Below are positions 34,406-42,917 of a stretch of 64,000 bases of DNA, piece after piece (the first letter of the stretch is position 1; the number at the start of each line of letters is the position of its first letter). The notes beneath the pieces were generated by a model that was not told the origin of the DNA, did not search any database, and worked only from the letters and a program-made list of their open reading frames with translations. The DNA comes from Myxococcales bacterium 68-20 (lineage in GTDB: Bacteria > Myxococcota_A > Polyangia > Polyangiales > Polyangiaceae): assembly GCA_001899635.1 (NCBI GenBank), contig MKVQ01000020.1, forward strand, positions 1 through 64,000. Direction: 5' to 3'. Made by a program: the position numbers and the translations under genes.

Positions 34406-35719
34406 ATGACCAACCGGCGTCGTATCGAGCTCCCGATCGTCGAAGCGAACGGCCACCACCGTGTGGTGCACGACTATCGTCCTGCGTACGTCGTCTGGGA
34501 GCTGACGTTGCGCTGCGATCAACCGTGCACGCATTGTGGCTCCCGCGCCGGCGACGCTCGACCAAGCGAGCTCTCGACGGCCGAGGCTCTTCGCGTCGTC
34601 GCCGAGCTCGCCGAGATGCGCGCGAGGGAGGTCGTCCTGATCGGCGGCGAGGCGTACCTCCATCCGGGCTTCCTCGAGGTCATCGCGGCGCTCTCGGCGC
34701 GCGGCGTGAGCGTGATCACGACGACCGGCGGGCGCGGCATCGACGCGACGCTCGCGCGGGCGATGGCGAAGGCTGGCCTCAGGCGGGCGAGCGTGAGCAT
34801 CGACGGCCTCGAAGCGACTCATGATCTGATGCGTGCCGCGCGCGGGAGCTTTGCCTCGGCGTCCGCCGCGATCCGCCATCTCGCGGATGCAGGCATCGTC
34901 GCGATGGCCAACACGAACGTCAATCGGCTGAACGAGCAGGATCTCGAGCCGCTCTACGAGCATCTCGCGCGGCTAGGCATCAAGTCGTGGCAGGTACAGC
35001 TGACCACGCCGCTCGGTCGTGCCGCCGATCGACCCGACATGGTTCTCCAGCCATGGGACCTGCTCTCGATCGTTCCGCGGGTCGCCGCGTTGAAGGAGCG
35101 CGCGCGGAAGGACGGCATCCTCGTGATGCCCGGCAACAACCTCGGCTACTTCGGTCCCGAGGAGGCGACGCTTCGGTCGCTTCGCGAAGGCGACGCCGAG
35201 CACTGGGTCGGCTGTCAGGCCGGCAAGTACGTCATGGGCATCGAGTCCGACGGCGCAGTGAAGGGCTGTCCCTCGCTGCAGACCGCGAGCTACGTCGGCG
35301 GCACGCTGAAGGATCCTTCGAGGACCACGCAGAAGACGCTGAAGGAGATCTGGGAGACGGCACCCGAGCTCGCGTTCACGCGTGAACGGACGAAGGACGA
35401 TCCGAAGACCGGACTCTGGGGCTACTGCGCATCGTGCGACTTCGGAGAGGTCTGCCTCGGCGGATGCACGTTCACCGCGCACGCGTTCTTCGGGCGTCCA
35501 GGAAACAATCCGTACTGCCACTACCGTGCGCGCGTGATGAAGGAGCGCGGCGTGCGCGAGCGCATCGTCCTCCGCGAGTCCGCACCGGGAACGCCGTTCG
35601 ACCACGCCCAGTTCGACCTCGTCGAGGAGCCGTTCGACGCCCCCGACGAGCGCCCAGCGCGCCGAATCGATCTCGTGAGGCTTCGACGCAAGCCGCGCCC
35701 GTTCGCGAAGGGCGGCTAG
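34406..35719 (+). CDS. Radical SAM/SPASM-domain enzyme
   Basis: 437 residues from ATG 34406. The radical SAM cluster motif is C37-x3-C41-x2-C44 (LTLRCDQPCTHC), followed by IGGEAYLHPGF (the SAM-binding GGE region). The C-terminal third has the Cys set expected of a SPASM/twitch domain carrying extra Fe-S clusters: C270, C288, C341, C344, C350, C354 and C371. SPASM enzymes often modify ribosomal peptides or build cofactors such as haem derivatives or PQQ. No precursor peptide gene is obvious; the only close neighbour is the divergent zinc-ribbon protein. The reaction is unknown. Confidence 0.85.
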   Translation: MTNRRRIELPIVEANGHHRVVHDYRPAYVVWELTLRCDQPCTHCGSRAGDARPSELSTAEALRVVAELAEMRAREVVLIGGEAYLHPGFLEVIAALSARGVSVITTTGGRGIDATLARAMAKAGLRRASVSIDGLEATHDLMRAARGSFASASAAIRHLADAGIVAMANTNVNRLNEQDLEPLYEHLARLGIKSWQVQLTTPLGRAADRPDMVLQPWDLLSIVPRVAALKERARKDGILVMPGNNLGYFGPEEATLRSLREGDAEHWVGCQAGKYVMGIESDGAVKGCPSLQTASYVGGTLKDPSRTTQKTLKEIWETAPELAFTRERTKDDPKTGLWGYCASCDFGEVCLGGCTFTAHAFFGRPGNNPYCHYRARVMKERGVRERIVLRESAPGTPFDHAQFDLVEEPFDAPDERPARRIDLVRLRRKPRPFAKGG

Positions 35720-35753
35720 CGCTTCACGGTACGCGGAGCCCGCGCACGCCTGC

Positions 35754-36110
35754 TCATGAAATCGCCTCGTGCGCCAGCTGGGCATCGGCGTGGAGCTGTG
35801 CGCGCGTCCTGGAGAGAAACCGCTTCGGCATCGCGCGCCACGAGAAGAGGGCGCTCGCGACGCCTCCGACGAGGAGCCCCCATCCCAGGATGCGGGCGCT
35901 ACGCGGGTGCTCGACGGCCATCACCTGCAAGAGAATGCCGGCACCGATCGCGGCGGCGAGCGCACCGCCCGCACAGGCGAGCGCGGGCGGGCGGAGCCGG
36001 GCGAGGTCGTCTCGAAGCTCCCGGCTCGCGAGGGCGAGCTCGTCACGGAGCAGCTCGGCGATGTCGGACGCAGCGGCCCGTGCCACGGAGACGGTCGACG
36101 GTTCGCTCAT
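35754..36110 (-). CDS. Phage-holin-family (DUF1469-type) small membrane protein
   Basis: 118 residues: an amphipathic N-terminal helix (DIAELLRDELALASRELRDD), two membrane helices (LACAGGALAAAIGAGILLQV and ILGWGLLVGGVASALFSW), and a charged C-terminus. This layout is the Holin-X/DUF1469 family, common in bacterial chromosomes and usually not of phage origin; members are linked to membrane or cell-envelope stress. No lysis genes nearby. Convergent with the radical SAM gene, 34 bp apart. Confidence 0.75.
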   Translation of the reverse strand: MSEPSTVSVARAAASDIAELLRDELALASRELRDDLARLRPPALACAGGALAAAIGAGILLQVMAVEHPRSARILGWGLLVGGVASALFSWRAMPKRFLSRTRAQLHADAQLAHEAIS

Positions 36111-36313
36111 GCGCTTCGACGATGCAACGCGCGGACCCGCGAAGCCATGGCCACGTCAGCGCTGATGACGAGTCAGCTCTCACGCTGCGGCACGCCGCGC
36201 GCATGACGTCGACGTTCTCCATGCTGCCCATCCTTTCCGGATGGCCGTCGAACGTCTGCGCTGCGTCGGGTCCATTGCACGTTCCAGGCGACGGGCGCAG
36301 ACGAGCGTTCGAC

Positions 36314-36625
36314 TCACGGATCAGCGGGCTTCGGCTTCGGGTCCTCGATGCGCTTTGGTGTTTCTCGGGGCCCGCGTGGCGGCGGGTCACGCCGCGTGGG
36401 CTCGGGCGGAGTCGGATCGGCGACCGGCGCTTTTCTGATGGACGGATCCTCGACGGGCGGTGGCGCTTTGCGCGGCTCCGGTACGGATGCGAAGGATGTG
36501 AATGCGCTTGGCATGACGGACTTCCGTGCAAGCGGCGCGCGCGGGGCGCTTCTCGTATGCGCGTTCGGGCTTGAGCTTGCTCCGGGAGGCATCGCACCAG
36601 CTCCGCGCTCGAGCGTGTGACTCAT
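36314..36625 (-). CDS. Small proline-rich protein, unknown
   Basis: 103 residues if started at ATG 36625. After a Ser/Ala/Arg-rich first half the sequence becomes a Pro/Arg/Lys/Asp-rich tail (PPPVEDPSIRKAPVADPTPP and PKRIEDPKPKPADP). No domain or signal peptide. Coding status rests on consistent composition up to the stop and on fitting the gap before the alcohol dehydrogenase. It could be a chance frame. Confidence 0.4.
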   Translation of the reverse strand: MSHTLERGAGAMPPGASSSPNAHTRSAPRAPLARKSVMPSAFTSFASVPEPRKAPPPVEDPSIRKAPVADPTPPEPTRRDPPPRGPRETPKRIEDPKPKPADP

Positions 36626-36710
36626 CACGGGTGCCCGTCCGTGGAACGCCTGCGGTCGAGAGACTTCGTGGCGCCTTGCTTGCACCGGCGAGAGCAGCAG
36701 GAGGAGAGAC

Positions 36711-37955
36711 ATGAAGGCTGTGGTCTTCCACGCGGTCGGCGACGTCCGGCTAGACGACGTACCCGAGCCCAAGCTCGAGGCAGCCACCGACGCGATCGTG
36801 CGGATCACGGCGAGCGCGATCTGTGGGACGGATTTGCACATGATCCGCGGAAGCCTCCCGGACATGAAGCCCGGCTCGGTCCTCGGCCATGAGGGCGTCG
36901 GCGTGGTCGAGTCGTTCGGCAACGGCGTGCGCAACCTCGTCGAAGGCGATCGCGTCGTGATCTGCTCGACGATCGGGTGTGGAGCATGCGTGTACTGCCG
37001 AGCGGGCTACTACTCCCAGTGCGACCGGGCCAACCCCAACGGCCCCGACGCGGGCACCGCGTTCTTCGGCGGGCCGGCGAGCTCCGGCCCCTTCCACGGC
37101 CTCCAGGCAGAGAAGGCACGCATACCGTTCGCCCACGTCACCTGCGTCAAGCTCCCGGACGAGGTGACCGACGAGCAGGCGATTCTCCTTTCGGACATCT
37201 TCCCGACGGCCTACTTCGGCGCGCAGCTCGCCGAGATCCGCCCCGGAGACTGCGTGGCGGTATTCGGCTGCGGACCGGTCGGACTCTTCGCGATCGCGAG
37301 CGCACACATGCTCGGAGCAGGCCGGGTTCTGGCGATCGACGACGTCCAGTCGCGGCTCGAGATGGCGCGCGCGCAGGGCGCGGAGGTGGTGAACTTCGAC
37401 GAGGAGGATCCCCTCGCGGCGATACGAGAGCTGACGGGCGGTAGCGGCGTCGATCGCGCGATCGACGCCGTCGGAGTCGATGCGCGGCGCGCTCATCACG
37501 GCCCGGCCGCGAGGCAGGTGAACGTCGCCGAGCTCGAGCGCGAGCGGGCAGCAGTTGCGCCGGAAACGCACCCGGACGGCGACAACTGGCAACCCGGGGA
37601 CGCCCCCTCGCAGGCGCTGAGCTGGGCCGTCGACGCCCTCGCGAAGGCCGGAACACTCTCGATCATCGGCCTCTATCCGGACGCCGCAAGGACGTTCCCG
37701 ATCGGGAAGGCGATGAACCGGAACCTCACGGTCAACATGGGAATCTGCGACCATCGTCGCTATGTCCCCGAGCTGGTGGAGATGACGCGCTCCGGTCGTG
37801 TCGACCCGGTCGTGATCCTCACCCAGCGAGAGCCGCTCGCGAGCGCGATCGACGCCTACAAGGCGTTCGATCGCCGGGCCTCCGGCTGGACGAAGGTGGA
37901 GCTCCGATCTCCGGGCACGAATGGCCAACAACCCTCGGCCTCACACCCGGTCTGA
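36711..37955 (+). CDS. Zinc-dependent alcohol/formaldehyde dehydrogenase-like protein
   Basis: 414 residues with an excellent AGGAGGAG site just upstream. Medium-chain dehydrogenase features: catalytic zinc ligands C38 (ICGTDLH) and H60-E61 (LGHEGVG), a structural-zinc set C90, C93, C96, C104, and a Rossmann motif VAVFGCGPVGLFA. The insertion and C-terminal region with DNWQPGDAPSQAL match glutathione-independent formaldehyde dehydrogenase-like proteins. It would oxidise an alcohol or aldehyde with NAD(P); the substrate is uncertain. The antiporter operon follows after 147 bp on the same strand. Confidence 0.85.
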   Translation: MKAVVFHAVGDVRLDDVPEPKLEAATDAIVRITASAICGTDLHMIRGSLPDMKPGSVLGHEGVGVVESFGNGVRNLVEGDRVVICSTIGCGACVYCRAGYYSQCDRANPNGPDAGTAFFGGPASSGPFHGLQAEKARIPFAHVTCVKLPDEVTDEQAILLSDIFPTAYFGAQLAEIRPGDCVAVFGCGPVGLFAIASAHMLGAGRVLAIDDVQSRLEMARAQGAEVVNFDEEDPLAAIRELTGGSGVDRAIDAVGVDARRAHHGPAARQVNVAELERERAAVAPETHPDGDNWQPGDAPSQALSWAVDALAKAGTLSIIGLYPDAARTFPIGKAMNRNLTVNMGICDHRRYVPELVEMTRSGRVDPVVILTQREPLASAIDAYKAFDRRASGWTKVELRSPGTNGQQPSASHPV

Positions 37956-38102
37956 CGCCCGTCTCGTCCTGAGCCACGTCGAACACCGCCCATCGCGCGC
38001 TCGAGCGGCGCGCGCATGCGCGGACGGCTTCGCCGCACCATGATCGCCGGCGAACAATGGCTGCGAAGTCCGTGGTGCGTGCGTTGCACCGCTCGAGACA
38101 TC

Positions 38103-38612
38103 GTGAGGACGAGCTGGACCAGAGCACCGCTGCGGCTCGTGTGGAATGCGCTCGAGGGCGCCGCCTACGTCGGTGCGTGGTGGCTCTTCACCGGTAGCTC
38201 GAGCGGCAGCGAGATCGTGGTCGGCGCCGCGGCCGTCACGCTCGCGCTGATAGCGTCGCACCTCGTCAGCACTCGGCTCGGCGCGCGGCTCCAGGGCAAC
38301 CTGGGGGCGATCGCCCAGGTGTGGCGAGTTCCCGCCCTGATCGTGTCGGGCACCTTCGACCTACTGAAGGTGCTCGCGAAGCATCTCCTGGGTCGCGAGA
38401 AAGCCAAGTCGCTCCTGCGCGCCGTTCGCTTCGTCCACTACGGGTCGACAACATCGGATCAGACGTTCCAGGCGCTCGCGACGGCCTACACGACCATCTC
38501 GCCGAACTTCGTCGTCATCGACGTCGATCCGCACGCGCGCGTCCTCCTCTTTCACCAGCTCGCTCCCACGGCCGTGCCGAAGGTCACGGTGAAGCTTGGA
38601 GCTTCGCCATGA
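38103..38612 (+). CDS. mrpE: Na+/H+ antiporter subunit E (MrpE/MnhE, MbhA-like)
   Basis: 169 residues from GTG 38103; ATGs at 38016 and 38040 would add an N-terminus of poor codon bias, and MrpE is usually about 160 residues. Membrane helices NALEGAAYVGAWWLF and IVVGAAAVTLALIASHL come first. The domain ends with YTTISPNFVVIDVD-x-(H)ARVLLFHQL, the family's typical TLTPGT-vxvd-like region. A membrane subunit of multi-subunit Mrp-type antiporters. The stop overlaps the next start as ATGA (38609-38612). Confidence 0.8.
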   Translation: MRTSWTRAPLRLVWNALEGAAYVGAWWLFTGSSSGSEIVVGAAAVTLALIASHLVSTRLGARLQGNLGAIAQVWRVPALIVSGTFDLLKVLAKHLLGREKAKSLLRAVRFVHYGSTTSDQTFQALATAYTTISPNFVVIDVDPHARVLLFHQLAPTAVPKVTVKLGASP

Positions 38613-38866
38613 GCCCCACTCCGTGGTTCGTCTCGGCAGCGGTTCTGCTCGTCGCGCTCGTCCCGTGCGGGCTCGTCGCTCTGCGCGGCGACGCAACCAA
38701 CCGACTCGTCGGCCTCCAGATGGGCACGGTCGTCACCACCATGCTCCTCGCAGTGCTTGCACAGGCCTTCCGTCGTCCGGCCTTCCACGATTTGCCGCTG
38801 ACGCTCGCGTTGCTCGCGTTCGGAGCGACGATCGTGTTCACCCGCTTCCTCGAGAGATGGCTCTGA
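38609..38866 (+). CDS. mrpF: Na+/H+ antiporter subunit F (MrpF/MnhF, MbhB-like)
   Basis: 85 residues, three membrane helices (SAAVLLVALVPCGLVALRG, NRLVGLQMGTVVTTMLLAVL, LPLTLALLAFGATIVFTRFL). The RGDATNRLVGLQ segment is the conserved cytoplasmic loop of MrpF, which normally reads RGPxxxDRVxxLD. The start overlaps mrpE by 4 bp. Confidence 0.85.
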   Translation: MSPTPWFVSAAVLLVALVPCGLVALRGDATNRLVGLQMGTVVTTMLLAVLAQAFRRPAFHDLPLTLALLAFGATIVFTRFLERWL

Positions 38867-39225
38867 TGCACGCTCTCGCCGCGGTACTCCTGCTCGTCTC
38901 GTCGTCGCTCACCCTCGTCTGCTCGGTCGGACTCGCGGTGATGCGCGACCCACTCCAGCGGCTCCACTTCCTCTCCCCACCGACGGCAATCTCGGCGCCG
39001 CTCCTCGCCGTCGTCGTCTTTCTCGATGGTCAGGGCGTGCAGGCGGGTCTCAAGGTCTCGCTCGTCGCGCTCCTGCTCGTACTGATGAACGCCGTGGGCT
39101 CGCACGCGACGGCCCGCGCGGTGCGCGTCCATCAACGCGGGCACTGGGAGCCGACGATCGACGACCACGTCGCCATCGTTCGCGAGGACGAGCCCTCACG
39201 CCGGAGCGAGCGAGATACGTCATGA
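38866..39225 (+). CDS. mrpG: Na+/H+ antiporter subunit G (MrpG/MnhG, MbhC-like)
   Basis: 119 residues from ATG 38866, in the TGATG overlap with mrpF; an in-frame ATG at 38857 would add three residues. Three helices, with VCSVGLAVMRDPLQRLHFLS matching the family motif GxxRxPDxYxRLHxxt. The C-terminus is longer and charged. Overlaps the next gene as ATGA (39222-39225). Confidence 0.85.
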   Translation: MHALAAVLLLVSSSLTLVCSVGLAVMRDPLQRLHFLSPPTAISAPLLAVVVFLDGQGVQAGLKVSLVALLLVLMNAVGSHATARAVRVHQRGHWEPTIDDHVAIVREDEPSRRSERDTS

Positions 39226-39515
39226 CCTCGAACGACGCCATCTCCGCGACCCTGCGCATTGCGGTCCTCCTGCTCGTCGCGGTCGGAGCGACGGGGGTGG
39301 TGTGCACGCGCGAACCGCTCTCGCAGGCGGTCACGCTCAGCTTCTACGGGCTCTTGCTCACGACGATGTTCTTCGTGTTCCAGGCCCCCGACGTCGCGCT
39401 CTCGCAGATCGTCGTCGGCGCAGTGGTTTCGCCGTTGATGATTCTGCTGACGCTCTCGCGAATCAGGCGCGGGAAGGCGCGCGAGACGAACCCCTCGCAA
39501 CCGGAGCGGTCGTGA
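39222..39515 (+). CDS. MbhD-like subunit (DUF4040, MrpA C-terminal piece)
   Basis: 97 residues, three helices. LSFYGLLLTTMFFVFQAPDVALSQ is the diagnostic MbhD/DUF4040 sequence, which in MrpA is part of the C-terminal region and in archaeal Mbh hydrogenases is the separate subunit MbhD. The start overlaps mrpG by 4 bp and the stop overlaps the next gene as GTGA (39512-39515). Confidence 0.85.
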   Translation: MTSNDAISATLRIAVLLLVAVGATGVVCTREPLSQAVTLSFYGLLLTTMFFVFQAPDVALSQIVVGAVVSPLMILLTLSRIRRGKARETNPSQPERS

Positions 39516-40288
39516 GCCCGCGGACACGACGCATCCTCTTCTATTTCGGGGCCGCCGGCCTGGTCACGATTCTCGCGTGGGGTGTGCTCGGACTGCCCGC
39601 GTACGGCCAATACCAGGGCCCATACGGAGACCTCGTGTCATATGCGGCCGTCCAGTCGCGCCACGCAACGGACGTCGTGAGCGCGGTGAACTTCGACATC
39701 CGCGCGATCGACACGCTCGGCGAGGAGTTCATCCTGTTCACGTCCGTGATGGGCGTCGTGCTCCTCTTGCGCAAGAGGGTCGAACCGAAGGACGTGGACG
39801 AGGCCGCGGCCGACGTCGCAACCGGACGCGAGAAAGAGCCACCGAGCAACGCCGTGCGCCTCCTCTGCCTCGGCCTGGTCGGTGTGAGCGTCCTCTTCGG
39901 ACTGTACATCGTGACGCACGGGCAACTCACACCGGGAGGCGGCTTCCAAGGTGGGGTCGTCCTCGCCACCGTGCCGCTGCTCGTCTACCTGGCGGCTGAC
40001 GTTCGAGTCCTCCACCAGATCGCCCCGCGAAAGCTCGTCGACGCGGGCGAGGCGCTCGCGGCGGGCGCGTTCATCGGCCTCGGCTTGGTCGCGGTCGCGC
40101 TCCAGGAGCCCTTCCTGACGAACTTCTTGCCGCTCGGAACGACGGGTCGAATCGACTCGAGCGGGACGATCATGGCGATCAGCATCGTCACCGGGATCGA
40201 AGTCGGCGGTGCGTTCGTCGTTCTTCTCTCGTCGTTCCTGGCCGAGACGCTCGAGCGGATACCCGAGGAGCACCGAGGCGAGCCGTGA
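39512..40288 (+). CDS. mrpB: MbhE-MrpB fusion subunit
   Basis: 258 residues from GTG 39512. The first ~85 residues carry VVSAVNFDIRAIDTLGEEFI, the MbhE-type segment that in MrpA forms the extreme C-terminus. After a charged linker (~86-115) an MrpB domain follows: VLFGLYIVTHGQLTPGGGFQ, GGVVLATVPLLVYLAADVRV and a C-terminal GxEVGGAFVVLLSSF. In Pyrococcus Mbh these are separate proteins MbhE and MbhF; here they are fused. Overlaps mrpC by 4 bp. Confidence 0.8.
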   Translation: MSPRTRRILFYFGAAGLVTILAWGVLGLPAYGQYQGPYGDLVSYAAVQSRHATDVVSAVNFDIRAIDTLGEEFILFTSVMGVVLLLRKRVEPKDVDEAAADVATGREKEPPSNAVRLLCLGLVGVSVLFGLYIVTHGQLTPGGGFQGGVVLATVPLLVYLAADVRVLHQIAPRKLVDAGEALAAGAFIGLGLVAVALQEPFLTNFLPLGTTGRIDSSGTIMAISIVTGIEVGGAFVVLLSSFLAETLERIPEEHRGEP

Positions 40289-40641
40289 CCGCGCTCGTGA
40301 CGCACCTACCGTTCTTCGTCGCGATCTGGGTGCTCGCGTGTGGCCTGTACGGGATCATCACGAGCAAGAACCTCGTGCATCTCGTCGTCTGCGTGGCGGT
40401 CCTCCAGAGCTCCACGTACGTGCTCTTGGTCCTCGTAGGTTTCCGCGAGGGAGGCGCGGCGCCCGTGTTCTACGATCTCCCGCTCGGCACGCTGGTCGTC
40501 GATCCGATCGTGCAAGCGCTCATGCTCACGGACGTCGTCGTGGAGGCGACCGTGATGGCGCTGCTCCTGGCGATGGTGGTCCGCGTCTACGAGCGGACGG
40601 GGGTGCTCGACCCCGATGCGCTGCTGAGGCTGCGCGGATGA
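40285..40641 (+). CDS. mrpC: Na+/H+ antiporter subunit C (MrpC/MnhC, MbhG-like)
   Basis: 118 residues from GTG 40285, homologous to NuoK. Three helices (FFVAIWVLACGLYGIITSKN, LVVCVAVLQSSTYVLLVLVG, DPIVQALMLTDVVVEATVMA). The VDPIVQALMLTDVVV-x-AT segment is the conserved MrpC motif (PxPQALVLTAIVI). Overlaps mrpD as ATGA (40638-40641). Confidence 0.85.
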   Translation: MTALVTHLPFFVAIWVLACGLYGIITSKNLVHLVVCVAVLQSSTYVLLVLVGFREGGAAPVFYDLPLGTLVVDPIVQALMLTDVVVEATVMALLLAMVVRVYERTGVLDPDALLRLRG

Positions 40642-42449
40642 CCGCGAGCGCCTGGACCCCCGCTCCGGTTGCCCTTCCGCTGCTCGCCGCTGCCGCCGTC
40701 GCGCTCTTCGGCCACAAGGTCCCGCGCTTCGTGCGAACGGTCATCGCGTTCGCGACCTCCGCCTTCACGGCGATCGTCACCGCGGGGCTCGCGTGGGCCT
40801 CGCTCGGCGATCCGATCGTCTACTGGTTCGGTGACTGGGCGCCACGCGGACAGATCCCGCTCGGAGTCTGTTTCGTCGTCGATCCGATCGGCGCAGGTCT
40901 CGCGGCGCTTGCGAGCGTGCTCGTCACCGCGGCGGTGACCTTCGCAGACAGGTACTTCGATGACGTCCAGGCCGTCTTCCACGTCTTGATGCTCGCATTC
41001 CTCGGCGCGATCGCCGGGTTCTGTCTGACCGGCGACCTCTTCAACCTGTTCGTCTTCTTCGAGCTGATGAGCGCGGCTGCATTTGCACTCTGCGGCTACA
41101 AGAGCCGAGAGCCCGGCCCGCTGCAGGGAGCGATCAACTTCGGCGTCACGAACACGATCGGCGGCTTCCTCGTCCTCGACGGTCTCACGCTGCTCTACGG
41201 TCGCACGGGCGCGCTCAACCTCGCGCAGATCGCACGCACGCTCGGCGGAGCACACGACGGCCTGGTGATCGCCGCGTTCGCGCTCATCACGTGCGGCTTC
41301 TTCGTGAAGGCCGCGGTCGTGCCCCTTCACTTCTGGCTCCCCGACGCGCACGCCGTCGCCCCTACTCCCGTCAGCGTCGTGTTCTCCGGCGTCATGGTCG
41401 AGTGCGGCGTCTACGCGGTGGCCCGGCTGTATGCGACCGTGTTCGCACCGTCGTTTGCCGGCTTCGTCCCGCATGCACGCGGCCTGATCATCGGGGCTGG
41501 CGTGATCACGGCGCTCGTCGGAGGAGTGATGTGCTTGGCGCAGCGCCATCTCAAACGCCTCCTCGCGTTCTCGACGGTCGCGCACGTCGGCGTGATGGTC
41601 TCCGGTATCGGATTGCTCGACGCGCGAGCCTTCGGCGGTGTGGCCACCTACGTGCTCGGTCACGGGCTGGTGAAGTCTTCTCTGTTCCTCACAGCCGGCA
41701 TGTATCTCCATCGCCTCCGGTCGGTGGACGAGCTCGAGCTCCGCGGGCGCGGTGGCGCGCTCCCGGGAGCGCTCTTTCTCGCAGGCGGCCTCGCGCTCGC
41801 GGGCGCGCCGCCGTTCGGGACGTTCGGCGGAGAGTCGGAGATCGAAGCCGCGGCCGATTCGCTCGGCTACGGGTGGCTCGGCATCGTGTTCACCATCGCC
41901 GCAATCCTCACCGCCGGAGCGGTGCTGCGCGCGGCCATGCGCATTTCGTTCGGCTGGGGCCCCTCCGACGGAGAAGAGGACCGCGGCGAGAGGAGCGAGG
42001 AGACCGAGACGCGGCCAGGACCCGGTCTCCCGCTCGCGATGTGGGTGCCGGCAGCAGTCCTCCTCGCGCTGGCCTTCGTGCTCGGCACTCTGACCGGGCT
42101 CGATCGGGCGCTGCGCGAGAGCGCATTGCGATTCCAGGACAGCTCGGCCTACGCAGCGCGCGTCCTCGATGGAGTCGTCTCTGCCGTGCCTTCGGCGGAA
42201 CCAAGCGCGGACGACGGATCGTCCCTGCCGCGCTCGCTTCTGGTGGTCGTGCTCTCGTGCGCGACCGCATTCGCCGCGCTGTTCCGGGAACGGATCCCCG
42301 CTGGTGTGCGCAAGCTTGCGGTGGCTCTGCTGGGCGGAGCGCTGCGCCGTCTGAGGGCTCTTCAGAGCGGGCACGTAGGTGACTACGTCACGTGGCTCGT
42401 TCTCGGCGTCGCTTGCTTCGGCGCACTCAGTGCGCTGCTCCTCCGGTGA
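40638..42449 (+). CDS. mrpD: Na+/H+ antiporter subunit D (MrpD/MnhD, MbhH-like)
   Basis: 603 residues, about 14 or more helices; homologous to NuoL/M/N proton-pumping subunits. Key residues visible: E142 in VFFELMS, K224 in FFVKAAVVPLHFWLPDAH with H231 and H238, and the SVVFSG region after APTP. The C-terminus is longer than usual (MrpD is about 500 residues), with a charged loop (EEDRGERSEETE) and two more helices. It is the only large antiporter-like subunit in the operon; there is no NuoL-like MrpA. Confidence 0.9.
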   Translation: MTASAWTPAPVALPLLAAAAVALFGHKVPRFVRTVIAFATSAFTAIVTAGLAWASLGDPIVYWFGDWAPRGQIPLGVCFVVDPIGAGLAALASVLVTAAVTFADRYFDDVQAVFHVLMLAFLGAIAGFCLTGDLFNLFVFFELMSAAAFALCGYKSREPGPLQGAINFGVTNTIGGFLVLDGLTLLYGRTGALNLAQIARTLGGAHDGLVIAAFALITCGFFVKAAVVPLHFWLPDAHAVAPTPVSVVFSGVMVECGVYAVARLYATVFAPSFAGFVPHARGLIIGAGVITALVGGVMCLAQRHLKRLLAFSTVAHVGVMVSGIGLLDARAFGGVATYVLGHGLVKSSLFLTAGMYLHRLRSVDELELRGRGGALPGALFLAGGLALAGAPPFGTFGGESEIEAAADSLGYGWLGIVFTIAAILTAGAVLRAAMRISFGWGPSDGEEDRGERSEETETRPGPGLPLAMWVPAAVLLALAFVLGTLTGLDRALRESALRFQDSSAYAARVLDGVVSAVPSAEPSADDGSSLPRSLLVVVLSCATAFAALFRERIPAGVRKLAVALLGGALRRLRALQSGHVGDYVTWLVLGVACFGALSALLLR

Positions 42450-42659
42450 CCCTGCCGAATCTCGTCATTCCGTTTCTCGACGTGAGATGGCAGCTGCAGC
42501 GGGGCGGACTGACACGAGACTCTCCGACTCGAGCAGCGCCGTTTGGCACCGCGGCGTGTCCCTTGCAATCGACGAACAGGAAAGAGATCGGCGGCGACGA
42601 ACGAACCCGCCGCTTCTGCACGAGATTCTCTACCTCCGCCCCTCGAGGAGAAGACCGTG

Positions 42660-42893
42660 ATGAGCATCAGCAAGCGCGCACGCGTCGACACGAAAGATAG
42701 CGCCGCCAAGCACGCCGCGGCCCGAGCTCCCGGCAAGGACGACGTTCACGAGCAACGAGAGGACGAGCAGCGCGCCGAAGGGATCATTGAGGCACCTGGC
42801 GGCGTCGATCGGCCGGCTCCGGCGCGTCCGACCACGAGCTCCCGTCCGGCCGATGCGCATTCCGACCGTTCGAAGCGTCGTTCGACGAAGTGA
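42660..42893 (+). CDS. Small, charged, probably disordered protein
   Basis: 77 residues from ATG 42660, with a GAGGAGAAG site about ten bases upstream. Composition is Lys/Arg/Glu/Ala/Asp-rich with almost no hydrophobic residues (SKRARVDTKDSAAKH, REDEQRAEGI). No domain recognised. The good ribosome site argues that it is translated. Convergent with the next small gene, 24 bp between stops. Confidence 0.5.
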   Translation: MSISKRARVDTKDSAAKHAAARAPGKDDVHEQREDEQRAEGIIEAPGGVDRPAPARPTTSSRPADAHSDRSKRRSTK

Positions 42894-42917
42894 TCGATCA
42901 CGAGCACGACGCTCCCG

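Noticed and set aside
35754-36110. Holin gene as a sign of a prophage
   Set aside because: DUF1469-type proteins are common chromosomal membrane proteins and no other phage genes adjoin.
40587-42374. 595-codon minus-strand frame opposite mrpD
   Set aside because: Composition is Glu/Arg/His-rich antisense of membrane-helix codons; mrpD has clear motifs.
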